Positions 6,737 to 11,854 of a stretch of DNA of 11,854 bases are shown in pieces; positions within the stretch are counted from its first letter, which is position 1; each line of letters starts with the position of its first letter. The translations under genes were made by a program, and so were the position numbers. This DNA is from CAZOGW01 sp964579415. Lineage in GTDB: Bacteria; Actinomycetota; Acidimicrobiia; Spongiisociales; UBA5794. The notes under the pieces were generated by a model. It ran no database searches and was not told where the DNA came from. It worked only from the letters and a program-made list of their open reading frames with translations. Where the stretch lies: positions 1 to 11,854 of the forward strand of contig CAZOGW010000094.1 of the NCBI GenBank assembly GCA_964579415.1, given 5' to 3'.

Positions 6737-8181
6737 CCCCGGCCGGCTCCGGCGAAGGCGAACCGCCCCGCGGCGACGGCAAGATCGGCGGCGGTGACCG
6801 CTCCCCGCCGCGACAGGTCGGCGGCAGCTTTCCCGTGCCAGTACGCCCCGGAGCGGGCGGCGGTGGCGCCATCGACGCCGCGCGCCCACAAGGCGGCGAT
6901 CATGCCGCCGAGGACGTCGCCGGTGCCGATGGTGGCCAGTTCGGGGCCGCCGCTCGTCACCAGCCATGGAGCACCGTCGTCGGCGGCGACGACGGTGGGG
7001 GAGCCCTTGAGTAGCACGGTGACGCCGGTGCGGCGGGCCAGGTCGTGCGCCGAGGCGAGAGACGCCGGCTCCCCGGTGACGCGGCTCAGCTCGGCGTGAT
7101 GCGGGGTGAGGACGGTGGGGCCGGGGCGTTCCAGCAGCGGGCCGGGACCGCCCAGCCCGTTGAGGCCGTCGGCGTCGATGAGCAGGAGCCCTTCCCTCCC
7201 TGCGGCGATGCCATGGACGAACCCGGCCATGTCGAGGCCCATGCCGGGACCGAGCACCATCACGTCGAAGCGCTTCCCGGCGGCGAGTACCTCGTCCACG
7301 TCCTTCGGGCTGAAATGCCCGCCGGACCCGACACCCCGGGTCATCACCGCCGGGGTCTGGGCGGCGTAGATGCCCTGAAGCCCCTCCGGGCAGAAGATGG
7401 TGACGGCTCCGGCGCCGAAATGGAGGGCGGCAGTGGCGGTGAGCAGGGCGGCGCCGGTGAGCCCGGGGGAGCCTCCCACCACGACGACCGAACCCGCCGA
7501 CCACTTGTGGGCGGTCCGGGAACGGCCGGGACGGGGAGCGTCGCCCTCGTCGCAGAGCCTCATGGCGGGCTCTCCACCGGAGAGCCCGATGTCGGCGACG
7601 GTGACCTGGCCGCATACGTCGGGCCCGGCGCCGAGGACGTGGCCGGTCTTGAGGGCATGGAACGTGACGGTGCGGCGGGCACGGAACACGGCCCCGCCCA
7701 CTTCACCGGTGGCGGCGTCGAGCCCGCTGGGAACGTCGACCGAGAGAACCGGGGTGTCCAACCCTGCCCAGACCGCCACCGCGCCGGGAAGCTCTCCGTG
7801 GAACCCCGCCCCGAACACGGCGTCGACGACGAGGTCGGGCCGGCGGTCGGCGGCGGGGAGCGAGGTGTCGGTGGTGATGGGCACGCCGGCGGCGCGGGCG
7901 GCGAGCAGGGCGCGCTCGGCGGGGGACCCGGCACGCGGGGAGGAGAAGGCGATGGCATCGACCAGGACGCCGCGGCGGCGCAGGCGGCGGGCGGCGACGT
8001 AACCGTCCCCACCGTTGTTCCCCCCACCGGCGAGAACGGTGATGCGCTTTCCGTACCCGGCGCCCATCTCCGCCGCAGCCACCGCCACCGCGTAGCCGGC
8101 ACGGTCCATGAGCACGTCGACACTGTCTTGGGATGCCTCGTCGAGCCGTTCCGACTCCTGGGGCGTGAGGACGGGTTTCAT
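6733..8181 (-). CDS. nnr: Bifunctional NAD(P)HX epimerase / ADP-dependent NAD(P)HX dehydratase
   Basis: This fused enzyme repairs hydrated NADH and NADPH. The N-terminal YjeF_N-type epimerase domain carries MDRAGYAVA (25–33), VLAGGGNNGGDGYVAARRL (49–67) and DLVVDAVFGAGFHGELPG. The C-terminal ribokinase-like dehydratase domain starts around residue 220 with KWSAGSVVVVGGSPGLTGAA and has LGPGMGLD, LTPHHAELSR (358–367), VLLKGSPTVV and GTGDVLGG (419–426). At 482 residues it is full length. I used ATG 8181 (MKPVLTPQESERLDEA). ATG 8205 is possible and adds eight residues. Neither has a clear ribosome site. A longer frame from GTG 8274 begins inside a heptamer repeat and is unlikely. First gene of the overlapping eight-gene run, joined to alr by ATGA. 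Confidence 0.94.
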   Translation of the reverse strand: MKPVLTPQESERLDEASQDSVDVLMDRAGYAVAVAAAEMGAGYGKRITVLAGGGNNGGDGYVAARRLRRRGVLVDAIAFSSPRAGSPAERALLAARAAGVPITTDTSLPAADRRPDLVVDAVFGAGFHGELPGAVAVWAGLDTPVLSVDVPSGLDAATGEVGGAVFRARRTVTFHALKTGHVLGAGPDVCGQVTVADIGLSGGEPAMRLCDEGDAPRPGRSRTAHKWSAGSVVVVGGSPGLTGAALLTATAALHFGAGAVTIFCPEGLQGIYAAQTPAVMTRGVGSGGHFSPKDVDEVLAAGKRFDVMVLGPGMGLDMAGFVHGIAAGREGLLLIDADGLNGLGGPGPLLERPGPTVLTPHHAELSRVTGEPASLASAHDLARRTGVTVLLKGSPTVVAADDGAPWLVTSGGPELATIGTGDVLGGMIAALWARGVDGATAARSGAYWHGKAAADLSRRGAVTAADLAVAAGRFAFAGAGRG

Positions 8182-8249
8182 GGGGGCCGATGGTACCGGC
8201 GGCATCCGGTATCCAGCATCAGATTCAAGAAGGCACTTCGCCGAGTTAA

Positions 8250-8273
8250 CCAAGTACCAAGTACCAAGTACCA
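8250..8273. repeat. Heptamer repeat array (CAAGTAC), intergenic
   Basis: A 24-base tract made of about three and a half direct CCAAGTA units lies in the 118-base gap between the phosphatase stop (8300) and the nnr start (8181). Unlike the copy at 1288–1341 it has no inverted partner. On the minus strand it would sit in the nnr leader, 69 bases before the ATG. The rest of this gap holds only a weak 6-bp hairpin at 8194–8211. Confidence 0.85.
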
Positions 8274-8299
8274 CCCGAGGCGACGGCAGGTCAGGACCC

Positions 8300-8863
8300 T
8301 CAGGAAGTCTCTCTCCACCTCACCACGAACTGCCGTTGCTCTTCGGTCTGGGGGGCGCGCCAGTTGCGGCGGGCGATATCCTGGCGGCGCAGGGTGTCGA
8401 TGGTGCCGAGCACCGACTCGGAGTCGGCGTAGCCGTGGCGCATCATCCAGCAACCCAGGATGGTGGCGGTGCGCCCGATGCCGCCGTAGCAGTGCACGTA
8501 GACGGTCCTGCCCGTGTCGAGCAGCTCGTCGATGCTGTCCAGGGCCTCGGCAGCACGCGCCGGCGTGGTGATCCCCATGTCGGGGATGGGGTGGCGCCGC
8601 ACCACTGCATCGCTCCCCTCCAGGTGAGGCGCATAGTCGAGCAGGAAGCTCTCCCACCCCGTGCCCGCCTCGGTGAGGTCGACGAAGGCGCTTACCCCGG
8701 AGGCGACGATGCCGTCGAGTAGTTCCTTCCCTGCCTGGGTCCTCGCCTTGAACGGGTAGGCGCCGCCGGCGAGCCGCCCGTCGATCACCCAGTAGCTCCG
8801 CGTGCGCGGCAGCGGGGCCGACCCCGACGCCAGCGGCCCGAACGGTGGAAGCCTCTCGCTCAC
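8300..8863 (-). CDS. Dual-specificity/tyrosine phosphatase family protein
   Basis: A single-domain cysteine phosphatase of 187 residues. The active-site loop is VHCYGGIGRTATILG, with nucleophile Cys125 and phosphate-binding Arg131 (the CX5R signature). Asp95 in PIPDMGI is a good candidate general acid. An N-terminal YWVIDGRLAGGAYPF strand-and-loop (24–38) is typical of bacterial dual-specificity-like proteins, and WRAPQTEEQRQFVVRW closes the fold. No signal peptide or membrane segment is seen, so it acts in the cytoplasm. I chose GTG 8863 (MSERLPPFGP), although its ribosome site is weak. Upstream frame back to 9283 crosses the divergent cyclase gene and is a shadow. It could dephosphorylate proteins, nucleotides or inositol phosphates; nothing nearby decides. 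It is upstream of nnr on the same strand but 118 bases away, so it need not be part of that operon. Confidence 0.88.
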   Translation of the reverse strand: MSERLPPFGPLASGSAPLPRTRSYWVIDGRLAGGAYPFKARTQAGKELLDGIVASGVSAFVDLTEAGTGWESFLLDYAPHLEGSDAVVRRHPIPDMGITTPARAAEALDSIDELLDTGRTVYVHCYGGIGRTATILGCWMMRHGYADSESVLGTIDTLRRQDIARRNWRAPQTEEQRQFVVRWRETS

Positions 8864-8981
8864 GTCCCGATGATGCCACGGGCAGCGCGCTGCGCCGCCG
8901 CGGCCGAAAAGGTCACGTTCCGGCACGTCCCAGCCATATTGATCGCGTACCGTTGCCACAGGTTGAGAAAGGAGAGCAACC
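8864..8981. other. Divergent intergenic region between phosphatase and cyclase
   Basis: These 118 bases must hold the starts of both transcripts. The only clear signal is AAAGGAG, ending at 8974, seven bases before the cyclase ATG. The stretch near 8934–8960 (CATATTGATCG) is the most AT-rich part and is a reasonable place for promoter elements, but I see no convincing −35/−10 pair on either strand. Confidence 0.5.
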
Positions 8982-9851
8982 ATGTGCATGTCGGCGATCC
9001 CGCACGTCCACGGTGACGGCCACGCACACACCCACGCCGCCCCTGACGAGGTCGAAGGACTCACCCGGCGCAGGTTCTTCAAGATGTCGGCGGTCGCCGC
9101 CGCCGGCGCAGCCATCGCAGCCACCGGCGTGGCCCCCGCCGCGGTGGCCCAGGACCGCACTCGGCGCAACGTCGCCGACCTCACCCACCAGCTCTTCATC
9201 GACTTCCCCGGCTTCTTCGGCGGCCCCCCGTCGATCTCGGTGCGCACCGTGTTCGACTTCGAGACGGCGGGGTTCCTCGCCAAGGAGTGGACCTTCTACG
9301 AGCACATCGGGACCCACATCGACACTCCGGGCCACTTCTCCCCCGGAGCGGCCCTGGTGGACGAGCTCGACGTGGCGACCCTGGTGGCTCCGCTGGTGGT
9401 CATCGACATCACCGCCAAGGCCAACGCCAACCCCAATGCCGTGGTCGACGTCTCCGACATCTCCGCTTGGGAGCGCGAGCATGGACGCATCCCCAACGGG
9501 TCCCTGGTCACCGCCCGCTCCGGATGGGACGCCAAGGTGCGCGACGGTGACGTCTTCCGCGGCGGGCCCGGCTACCCCGACATCAACTTCCCCGGATTCG
9601 GCTGGCCGGCCGCCGAGTTCCTCGCCGACCGCCGCAACGTGGTGGGCATCGGTGTCGACACCCTCAGCCTCGACCCGGGCAACTCCCAGGACTTCGCCGT
9701 CCACGTCAACTTCCTCGGCTCGGGCCACTACGGCATCGAGGCGCTGGCCAACCTGGGAGGTGTCCCACCGCGCGGCGCCACCGCCTTCGTCGGCGCCATC
9801 CCCTACGAAGGCGGCACCGGTGGCCCGGTGCGGGTGATAGCCACCTGGTAG
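8982..9851 (+). CDS. Tat-exported cyclase/kynurenine-formamidase-family metal hydrolase
   Basis: The 289-residue protein belongs to the cyclase family (PF04199 type), which includes formamidases and other metal-dependent amide or lactone hydrolases. The metal-site signature is EHIGTHIDTPGHF (107–119), with His108, His112, Asp114 and His118 as likely ligands, and the C-terminal GSGHYGIEALANL fits the family. It begins with a twin-arginine signal: TRRRFFK (28–34), an alanine-rich hydrophobic stretch (36–53) and a likely cut after AVA at residue 56, so the enzyme is exported folded. The 27 residues before the Tat motif contain five histidines (8, 10, 14, 16, 18), an unusual lead. ATG 8982 has GGAG seven bases upstream. 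ATG 8988 is a close alternative. The substrate is unknown. It appears to be a single-gene transcript diverging from the phosphatase. Confidence 0.92.
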   Translation: MCMSAIPHVHGDGHAHTHAAPDEVEGLTRRRFFKMSAVAAAGAAIAATGVAPAAVAQDRTRRNVADLTHQLFIDFPGFFGGPPSISVRTVFDFETAGFLAKEWTFYEHIGTHIDTPGHFSPGAALVDELDVATLVAPLVVIDITAKANANPNAVVDVSDISAWEREHGRIPNGSLVTARSGWDAKVRDGDVFRGGPGYPDINFPGFGWPAAEFLADRRNVVGIGVDTLSLDPGNSQDFAVHVNFLGSGHYGIEALANLGGVPPRGATAFVGAIPYEGGTGGPVRVIATW

Positions 9852-9921
9852 TCGCCACTCCGCAACCGGTCGATCGTACTCCCAGGCCCTGCCGGGTGAC
9901 CTATCGGCTCGACTCGCGGGA

Positions 9922-10170
9922 TCAGCCCGAATCGCGTGTTCGACACGCTGTATCGGGCCGATCGGAGGGGGTCTTCGCCTCATCCATGTCGTACCTGTCG
10001 GACGCCTGCCACCAGACCACCGCGCTGGAGACCTCGCTTGACCAGACCTTCGCCAGGACGAAGACAGGGAGTCCCAACAAAGCCGAGGGAACGAAGAACC
10101 CGACCGACCCGGGCCACTCCTGCGCAGATCCCGAGACGACGAGCCGGCAACCGGGAAGTCTGCCGGGCAC
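9922..10170 (-). CDS. Doubtful small ORF with one hydrophobic segment
   Basis: From GTG 10170 the frame gives 82 residues. The middle reads GSVGFFVPSALLGLPVFVLA, a plausible single membrane span, followed by VVWWQASDRYDMDEA and a polar tail. I do not recognise it. Third codon positions are GC-rich through the hydrophobic part but less so in the last 25 codons. The frame is open further upstream, but there it is only the antisense of prs. There is no good ribosome site. If real, it would be a small membrane protein transcribed against the prs leader. It may equally be chance or a remnant of a longer gene. Confidence 0.2.
   Translation of the reverse strand: MPGRLPGCRLVVSGSAQEWPGSVGFFVPSALLGLPVFVLAKVWSSEVSSAVVWWQASDRYDMDEAKTPSDRPDTACRTRDSG
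9925..9958. terminator. Imperfect hairpin downstream of the cyclase gene
   Basis: GCCCGA (9925–9930) pairs with TCGGGC (9953–9958) and GCGTGT (9934–9939) pairs with ACACGC (9943–9948), around the loop TCG with a small internal loop. It starts 74 bases after the cyclase stop. There is no T-run, so it is only a possible hairpin-type terminator. Confidence 0.35.
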
Positions 10171-10212
10171 TACTGTCGCCGGGTACCGGCGCCAACCAGG
10201 AGTGAGAGCTGC

Positions 10213-11151
10213 ATGCGCGGGATCACGGTCTTCGGTGGGACCGCACACCCTGAACTGTCGCAGGCGATATGCGACCATCTCGGCGAACCGCTGAGCCCGA
10301 GCCACGTCGACCGCTTCGCCAACGACTGCCTGGAAGTACATCTGGAGAGCAACTGTCGCGAGCGTGACGTGTTCCTCATCCAGCCGATCGTCCCTCCAGT
10401 GCAGGAGAACCTGGTGGAACTGCTGCTGATGATCGACGCCGCCCACGGTGCATCGGCCGCGCGCACCACCGTGGTCATACCCCACTACGCCTATGCGCGA
10501 TCCGACAAGAAGGACGAGCCGCGCATCTCGGTGGGCGGCAAGCTCGTGGCCGATCTGCTGGTGGCCGCGGGGGCCAGCCGCATCCTCACCATGACCTTGC
10601 ACGCTCCCCAGGTGCACGCCTTCTTCAGCGTCCCCGTCGATCACCTGCACGCCCTCAGCGAGCTGGCCGATCACTTCAGGCAGTCGGATCTGTCCAACAC
10701 GGTGGTGGTGTCGCCCGACTTGGGCAACGCCAAGTCGGCACAGGCATTCGCCCGCCGGATCGGAGTGCCGGTGGCGGCAGGCGCCAAGCAACGCTTCGAC
10801 GACGAGACGGTGCGGATCAACGAGATTATCGGCGAGGTGGACGGGCGGGACATCATCGTCCTCGACGATGAGATCGCGCGCGGCAGCACCGTTCTGGAGG
10901 TGCTCGACCGTCTCGCCGAGCGGGGCGCCGGCCCCGCCCGGGTGGCAACGACCCACGGGCTGTTCGCCGCCGGCTCCCTCGACCGCATCGGTGACCGCGA
11001 CGACGTCATCGAGATCGTGTGCACCGATACCGTCCCCATCCGGGTGTCTCACCCGAAGCTCAAGGTACTTTCGGTCGCACCAGCGCTGGCCGAGGCGATC
11101 CGCAGGATCCACGAGGGCGAGTCGGTGAGCGCGCTGTTCCACGAGGGTTGA
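10213..11151 (+). CDS. prs: Ribose-phosphate diphosphokinase (PRPP synthase), divergent type
   Basis: PRPP synthase makes PRPP from ribose 5-phosphate and ATP for nucleotide, histidine, tryptophan and NAD synthesis. The 312 residues show FGGTAHPELSQAICDHLG (7–24), RDVFLIQPIVPPVQENLVEL (51–70), VIPHYAYARSDKKDEPR (88–104), TLHAPQVHAFFSVPVDHL (128–145), VVSPDLGNAKSAQAFARRIG (165–184) and the catalytic-loop AKQR with Lys192 and Arg194. The PRPP loop is LDDEIARGST (217–226), where most family members have DDxIxTGGT, so Arg and Ser replace Thr and Gly. The ribose-phosphate region also reads SVGGKLVADLL rather than the usual SAKLVANLL. This may be a non-canonical paralogue, so a classical prs elsewhere is likely. 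ATG 10213 has AGGAG ten bases upstream. Convergent with acpS, 54 bases apart. Confidence 0.88.
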   Translation: MRGITVFGGTAHPELSQAICDHLGEPLSPSHVDRFANDCLEVHLESNCRERDVFLIQPIVPPVQENLVELLLMIDAAHGASAARTTVVIPHYAYARSDKKDEPRISVGGKLVADLLVAAGASRILTMTLHAPQVHAFFSVPVDHLHALSELADHFRQSDLSNTVVVSPDLGNAKSAQAFARRIGVPVAAGAKQRFDDETVRINEIIGEVDGRDIIVLDDEIARGSTVLEVLDRLAERGAGPARVATTHGLFAAGSLDRIGDRDDVIEIVCTDTVPIRVSHPKLKVLSVAPALAEAIRRIHEGESVSALFHEG

Positions 11152-11205
11152 GCACCGAGTACGGAGCTGAGCACAACGACATTCATCGCTGCGCTCACTC
11201 TGGCT

Positions 11206-11583
11206 TCACGTGTCCCGAAGTGAGATGGCGAATACCAGCGCGCGATCGTCAGTATGGGTAATGGTCACCATCACCCGGCTGACGCCGATGATCTCGGCGC
11301 GGGTGGCGGCGGTGCGGTAGAGGTTGACGCGTGGCGCGCCGCCGCCGGTGATCTCGACGTCCTGCCAGTGGATCCGCCGCCACCCCGAGCCGAGGCTCTT
11401 CATGACGGCCTCCTTGCCGGCGAAGCGGGCGGCCAGCCGCGCCGACGGGTCGACGTAGCGGTGGGCGTACTCCCACTCGTGGTCGGTGAAGACACGCCGC
11501 TTGAAGCTGTCGCCGTACGACCGGTACAGCCGCCGCACCCGGTCGATCTCGGCAAGATCCGTCCCCAACCCGATGATCTCCAT
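11206..11583 (-). CDS. acpS: Holo-[acyl-carrier-protein] synthase AcpS
   Basis: AcpS moves 4′-phosphopantetheine from CoA to the serine of acyl carrier protein. The 125-residue product is standard length. IGLGTDLAEIDRV (4–16) contains the metal ligand Asp9, and RLAARFAGKEAVMKSLG (49–65) contains Glu58, the second conserved acid. The tail VTITHTDDRALVFAI is also typical. ATG 11583 gives the family-standard start MEIIGLGTDL. No ribosome binding site precedes it (the nearest bases read GTAACGTCGACCC), so a leaderless mRNA is possible, as is common in actinobacteria. A heptamer repeat lies 45 bases upstream. In many actinobacteria acpS lies beside nnr and alr; here it is about 3 kb away on the far side of prs and the cyclase gene. 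Confidence 0.94.
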   Translation of the reverse strand: MEIIGLGTDLAEIDRVRRLYRSYGDSFKRRVFTDHEWEYAHRYVDPSARLAARFAGKEAVMKSLGSGWRRIHWQDVEITGGGAPRVNLYRTAATRAEIIGVSRVMVTITHTDDRALVFAISLRDT

Positions 11584-11628
11584 GGGTCGACGTTACCGCG
11601 TCACCACCAGCGCCTCACCCGGCTCTTC

Positions 11629-11652
11629 ACCTAGTACCTAGTACCAAGTACT
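11629..11652. repeat. Heptamer repeat array (CTAGTAC/CAAGTAC) upstream of acpS
   Basis: ACCTAGTACCTAGTACCAAG (from 11629) followed by TACT keeps the 7-base period of the arrays at 1288–1341 and 8250–8273, with CTAGTAC as a one-base variant unit. It ends where the insertion-sequence-like DNA begins. Confidence 0.8.
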
Positions 11653-11660
11653 GGGGCGCC

Positions 11661-11704
11661 GCCAGGACATCGCTGACACGTTTCCGCCAGGACATCGCTG
11701 ACAC
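11661..11704. repeat. Two direct copies of a 19-base motif, 25-base period
   Basis: GCCAGGACATCGCTGACAC occurs at 11661–11679 and again at 11686–11704, preceded by CC in both cases. Tandem GACATCG-TGACA motifs of this kind are what I recall from the ends of IS481-family insertion sequences, so this probably marks an element end. No matching inverted copy is visible in the window. Confidence 0.6.
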
Positions 11705-11740
11705 ACTTGCCGGCTTGTTGTTCGAGTCGTGGAGGTTGGT

Positions 11741-11854
11741 GTGTCCGATGATGTGGCGCCTGAGGTCAAGTTGCGTGTCGAGATGGTGCGCTTGGTCGTG
11801 TGAGAGTCCCGCCGAGTGGTGTAAGTAGGGCAGGGGTCCGCTGATGAGGCGGGC
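11741..11854 (+). pseudogene. Probable decayed transposase start (window edge)
   Basis: GTG 11741 follows GGAGG (11731–11735) and encodes VSDDVAPEVKLRVEMVRLVV before TGA at 11801. The segment resembles the first helix of helix-turn-helix domains in IS481/IS3-type transposases (…RxEMVRLV…), and the upstream tandem motif supports an insertion sequence. All frames downstream soon stop: TAA at 11819 in the same frame and TAG and TGA in the other two. Either the element is dead or a second element interrupts it near 11803–11820. Too little is present to assign a family firmly. Confidence 0.4.

Larger units (their letters stand above)
9852..10212. other. 361-base gap between the cyclase gene and prs
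   Basis: No confident gene. It contains an imperfect hairpin at 9925–9958, a doubtful minus-strand reading frame at 9922–10170, and the prs ribosome site AGGAG at 10198–10202, ten bases before the prs ATG. The prs promoter must lie here, but no clear −35/−10 pair stands out. Confidence 0.6.

Noticed and set aside
8194..8211. Short palindrome TACCGG–CCGGTA in the nnr leader.
   Set aside because: Only six base pairs in GC-rich DNA. It is expected by chance and has no other regulatory mark.
8182..8274. Longer nnr start at GTG 8274.
   Set aside because: The extension is translated heptamer repeat (VLGTWYLV) plus unconserved residues. The domain begins at about 8181.
8864..9283. Upstream extension of the phosphatase frame to an ATG at 9283.
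   Set aside because: It crosses the cyclase gene in antisense and lacks phosphatase-like sequence. GTG 8863 gives a compact domain.
9922..11142. A 406-residue minus-strand frame covering prs.
   Set aside because: Nearly all of it is antisense to the well-supported prs gene. Only the part beyond prs (9922–10170) is kept as a doubtful small ORF.
11152..11205. Looked for a bidirectional terminator between convergent prs and acpS.
   Set aside because: No stem of useful length or T-run is visible in the 54 bases.

Overview
The window comes from a high-GC bacterium, most likely an actinobacterium. Codons end mostly in G or C, GTG and TTG starts are used beside ATG, and the minus-strand order alr–(two genes)–tsaE–tsaB–rimI–tsaD–groES–groEL matches, from memory, the Mycobacterium tuberculosis order alr–tsaE–tsaB–rimI–tsaD–groES–groEL1. 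The class cannot be fixed from sequence alone. No phage, CRISPR or defence genes are visible.

Left and centre (1–8863, all minus strand, read right to left): a small dual-specificity-type phosphatase (8863–8300), then an unbroken run of eight genes (8181–1322): bifunctional NAD(P)HX repair enzyme, alanine racemase, a P1-family (DmpA/NylC-like) self-cleaving hydrolase, a family 4 uracil-DNA glycosylase, then tsaE, tsaB, rimI and tsaD for tRNA t6A modification and N-terminal acetylation. Every one of the seven junctions in this run is a 4-base start/stop overlap (ATGA, GTGA or TTGA), so the block is probably one translationally coupled mRNA. It ends in a heptamer-repeat hairpin that contains the tsaD stop codon. 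Beyond it a CIRCE operator controls groES and groEL, the latter cut by the window edge.

Right (8982–11583): a Tat-exported, metal-dependent cyclase/formamidase-family enzyme on the plus strand, a 361-base gap without a confident gene, a divergent PRPP synthase (prs) on the plus strand, and convergent acpS (holo-ACP synthase) on the minus strand. The last 200 bases look like the edge of a decayed insertion sequence: two direct copies of a 19-base motif at a 25-base period, then the start of a short frame that quickly meets a stop.

What stands out: (i) a heptanucleotide repeat family (CAAGTAC/CTAGTAC) at three gene boundaries, one copy of which supplies the end of tsaD; (ii) a uracil-DNA glycosylase ending in QLDLF, the classic sliding-clamp-binding motif; (iii) a PRPP synthase whose PRPP loop departs from the usual sequence; (iv) the long chain of 4-base overlaps. 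I did not find evidence of a wholly new multi-gene system; most of the window is conserved housekeeping DNA.
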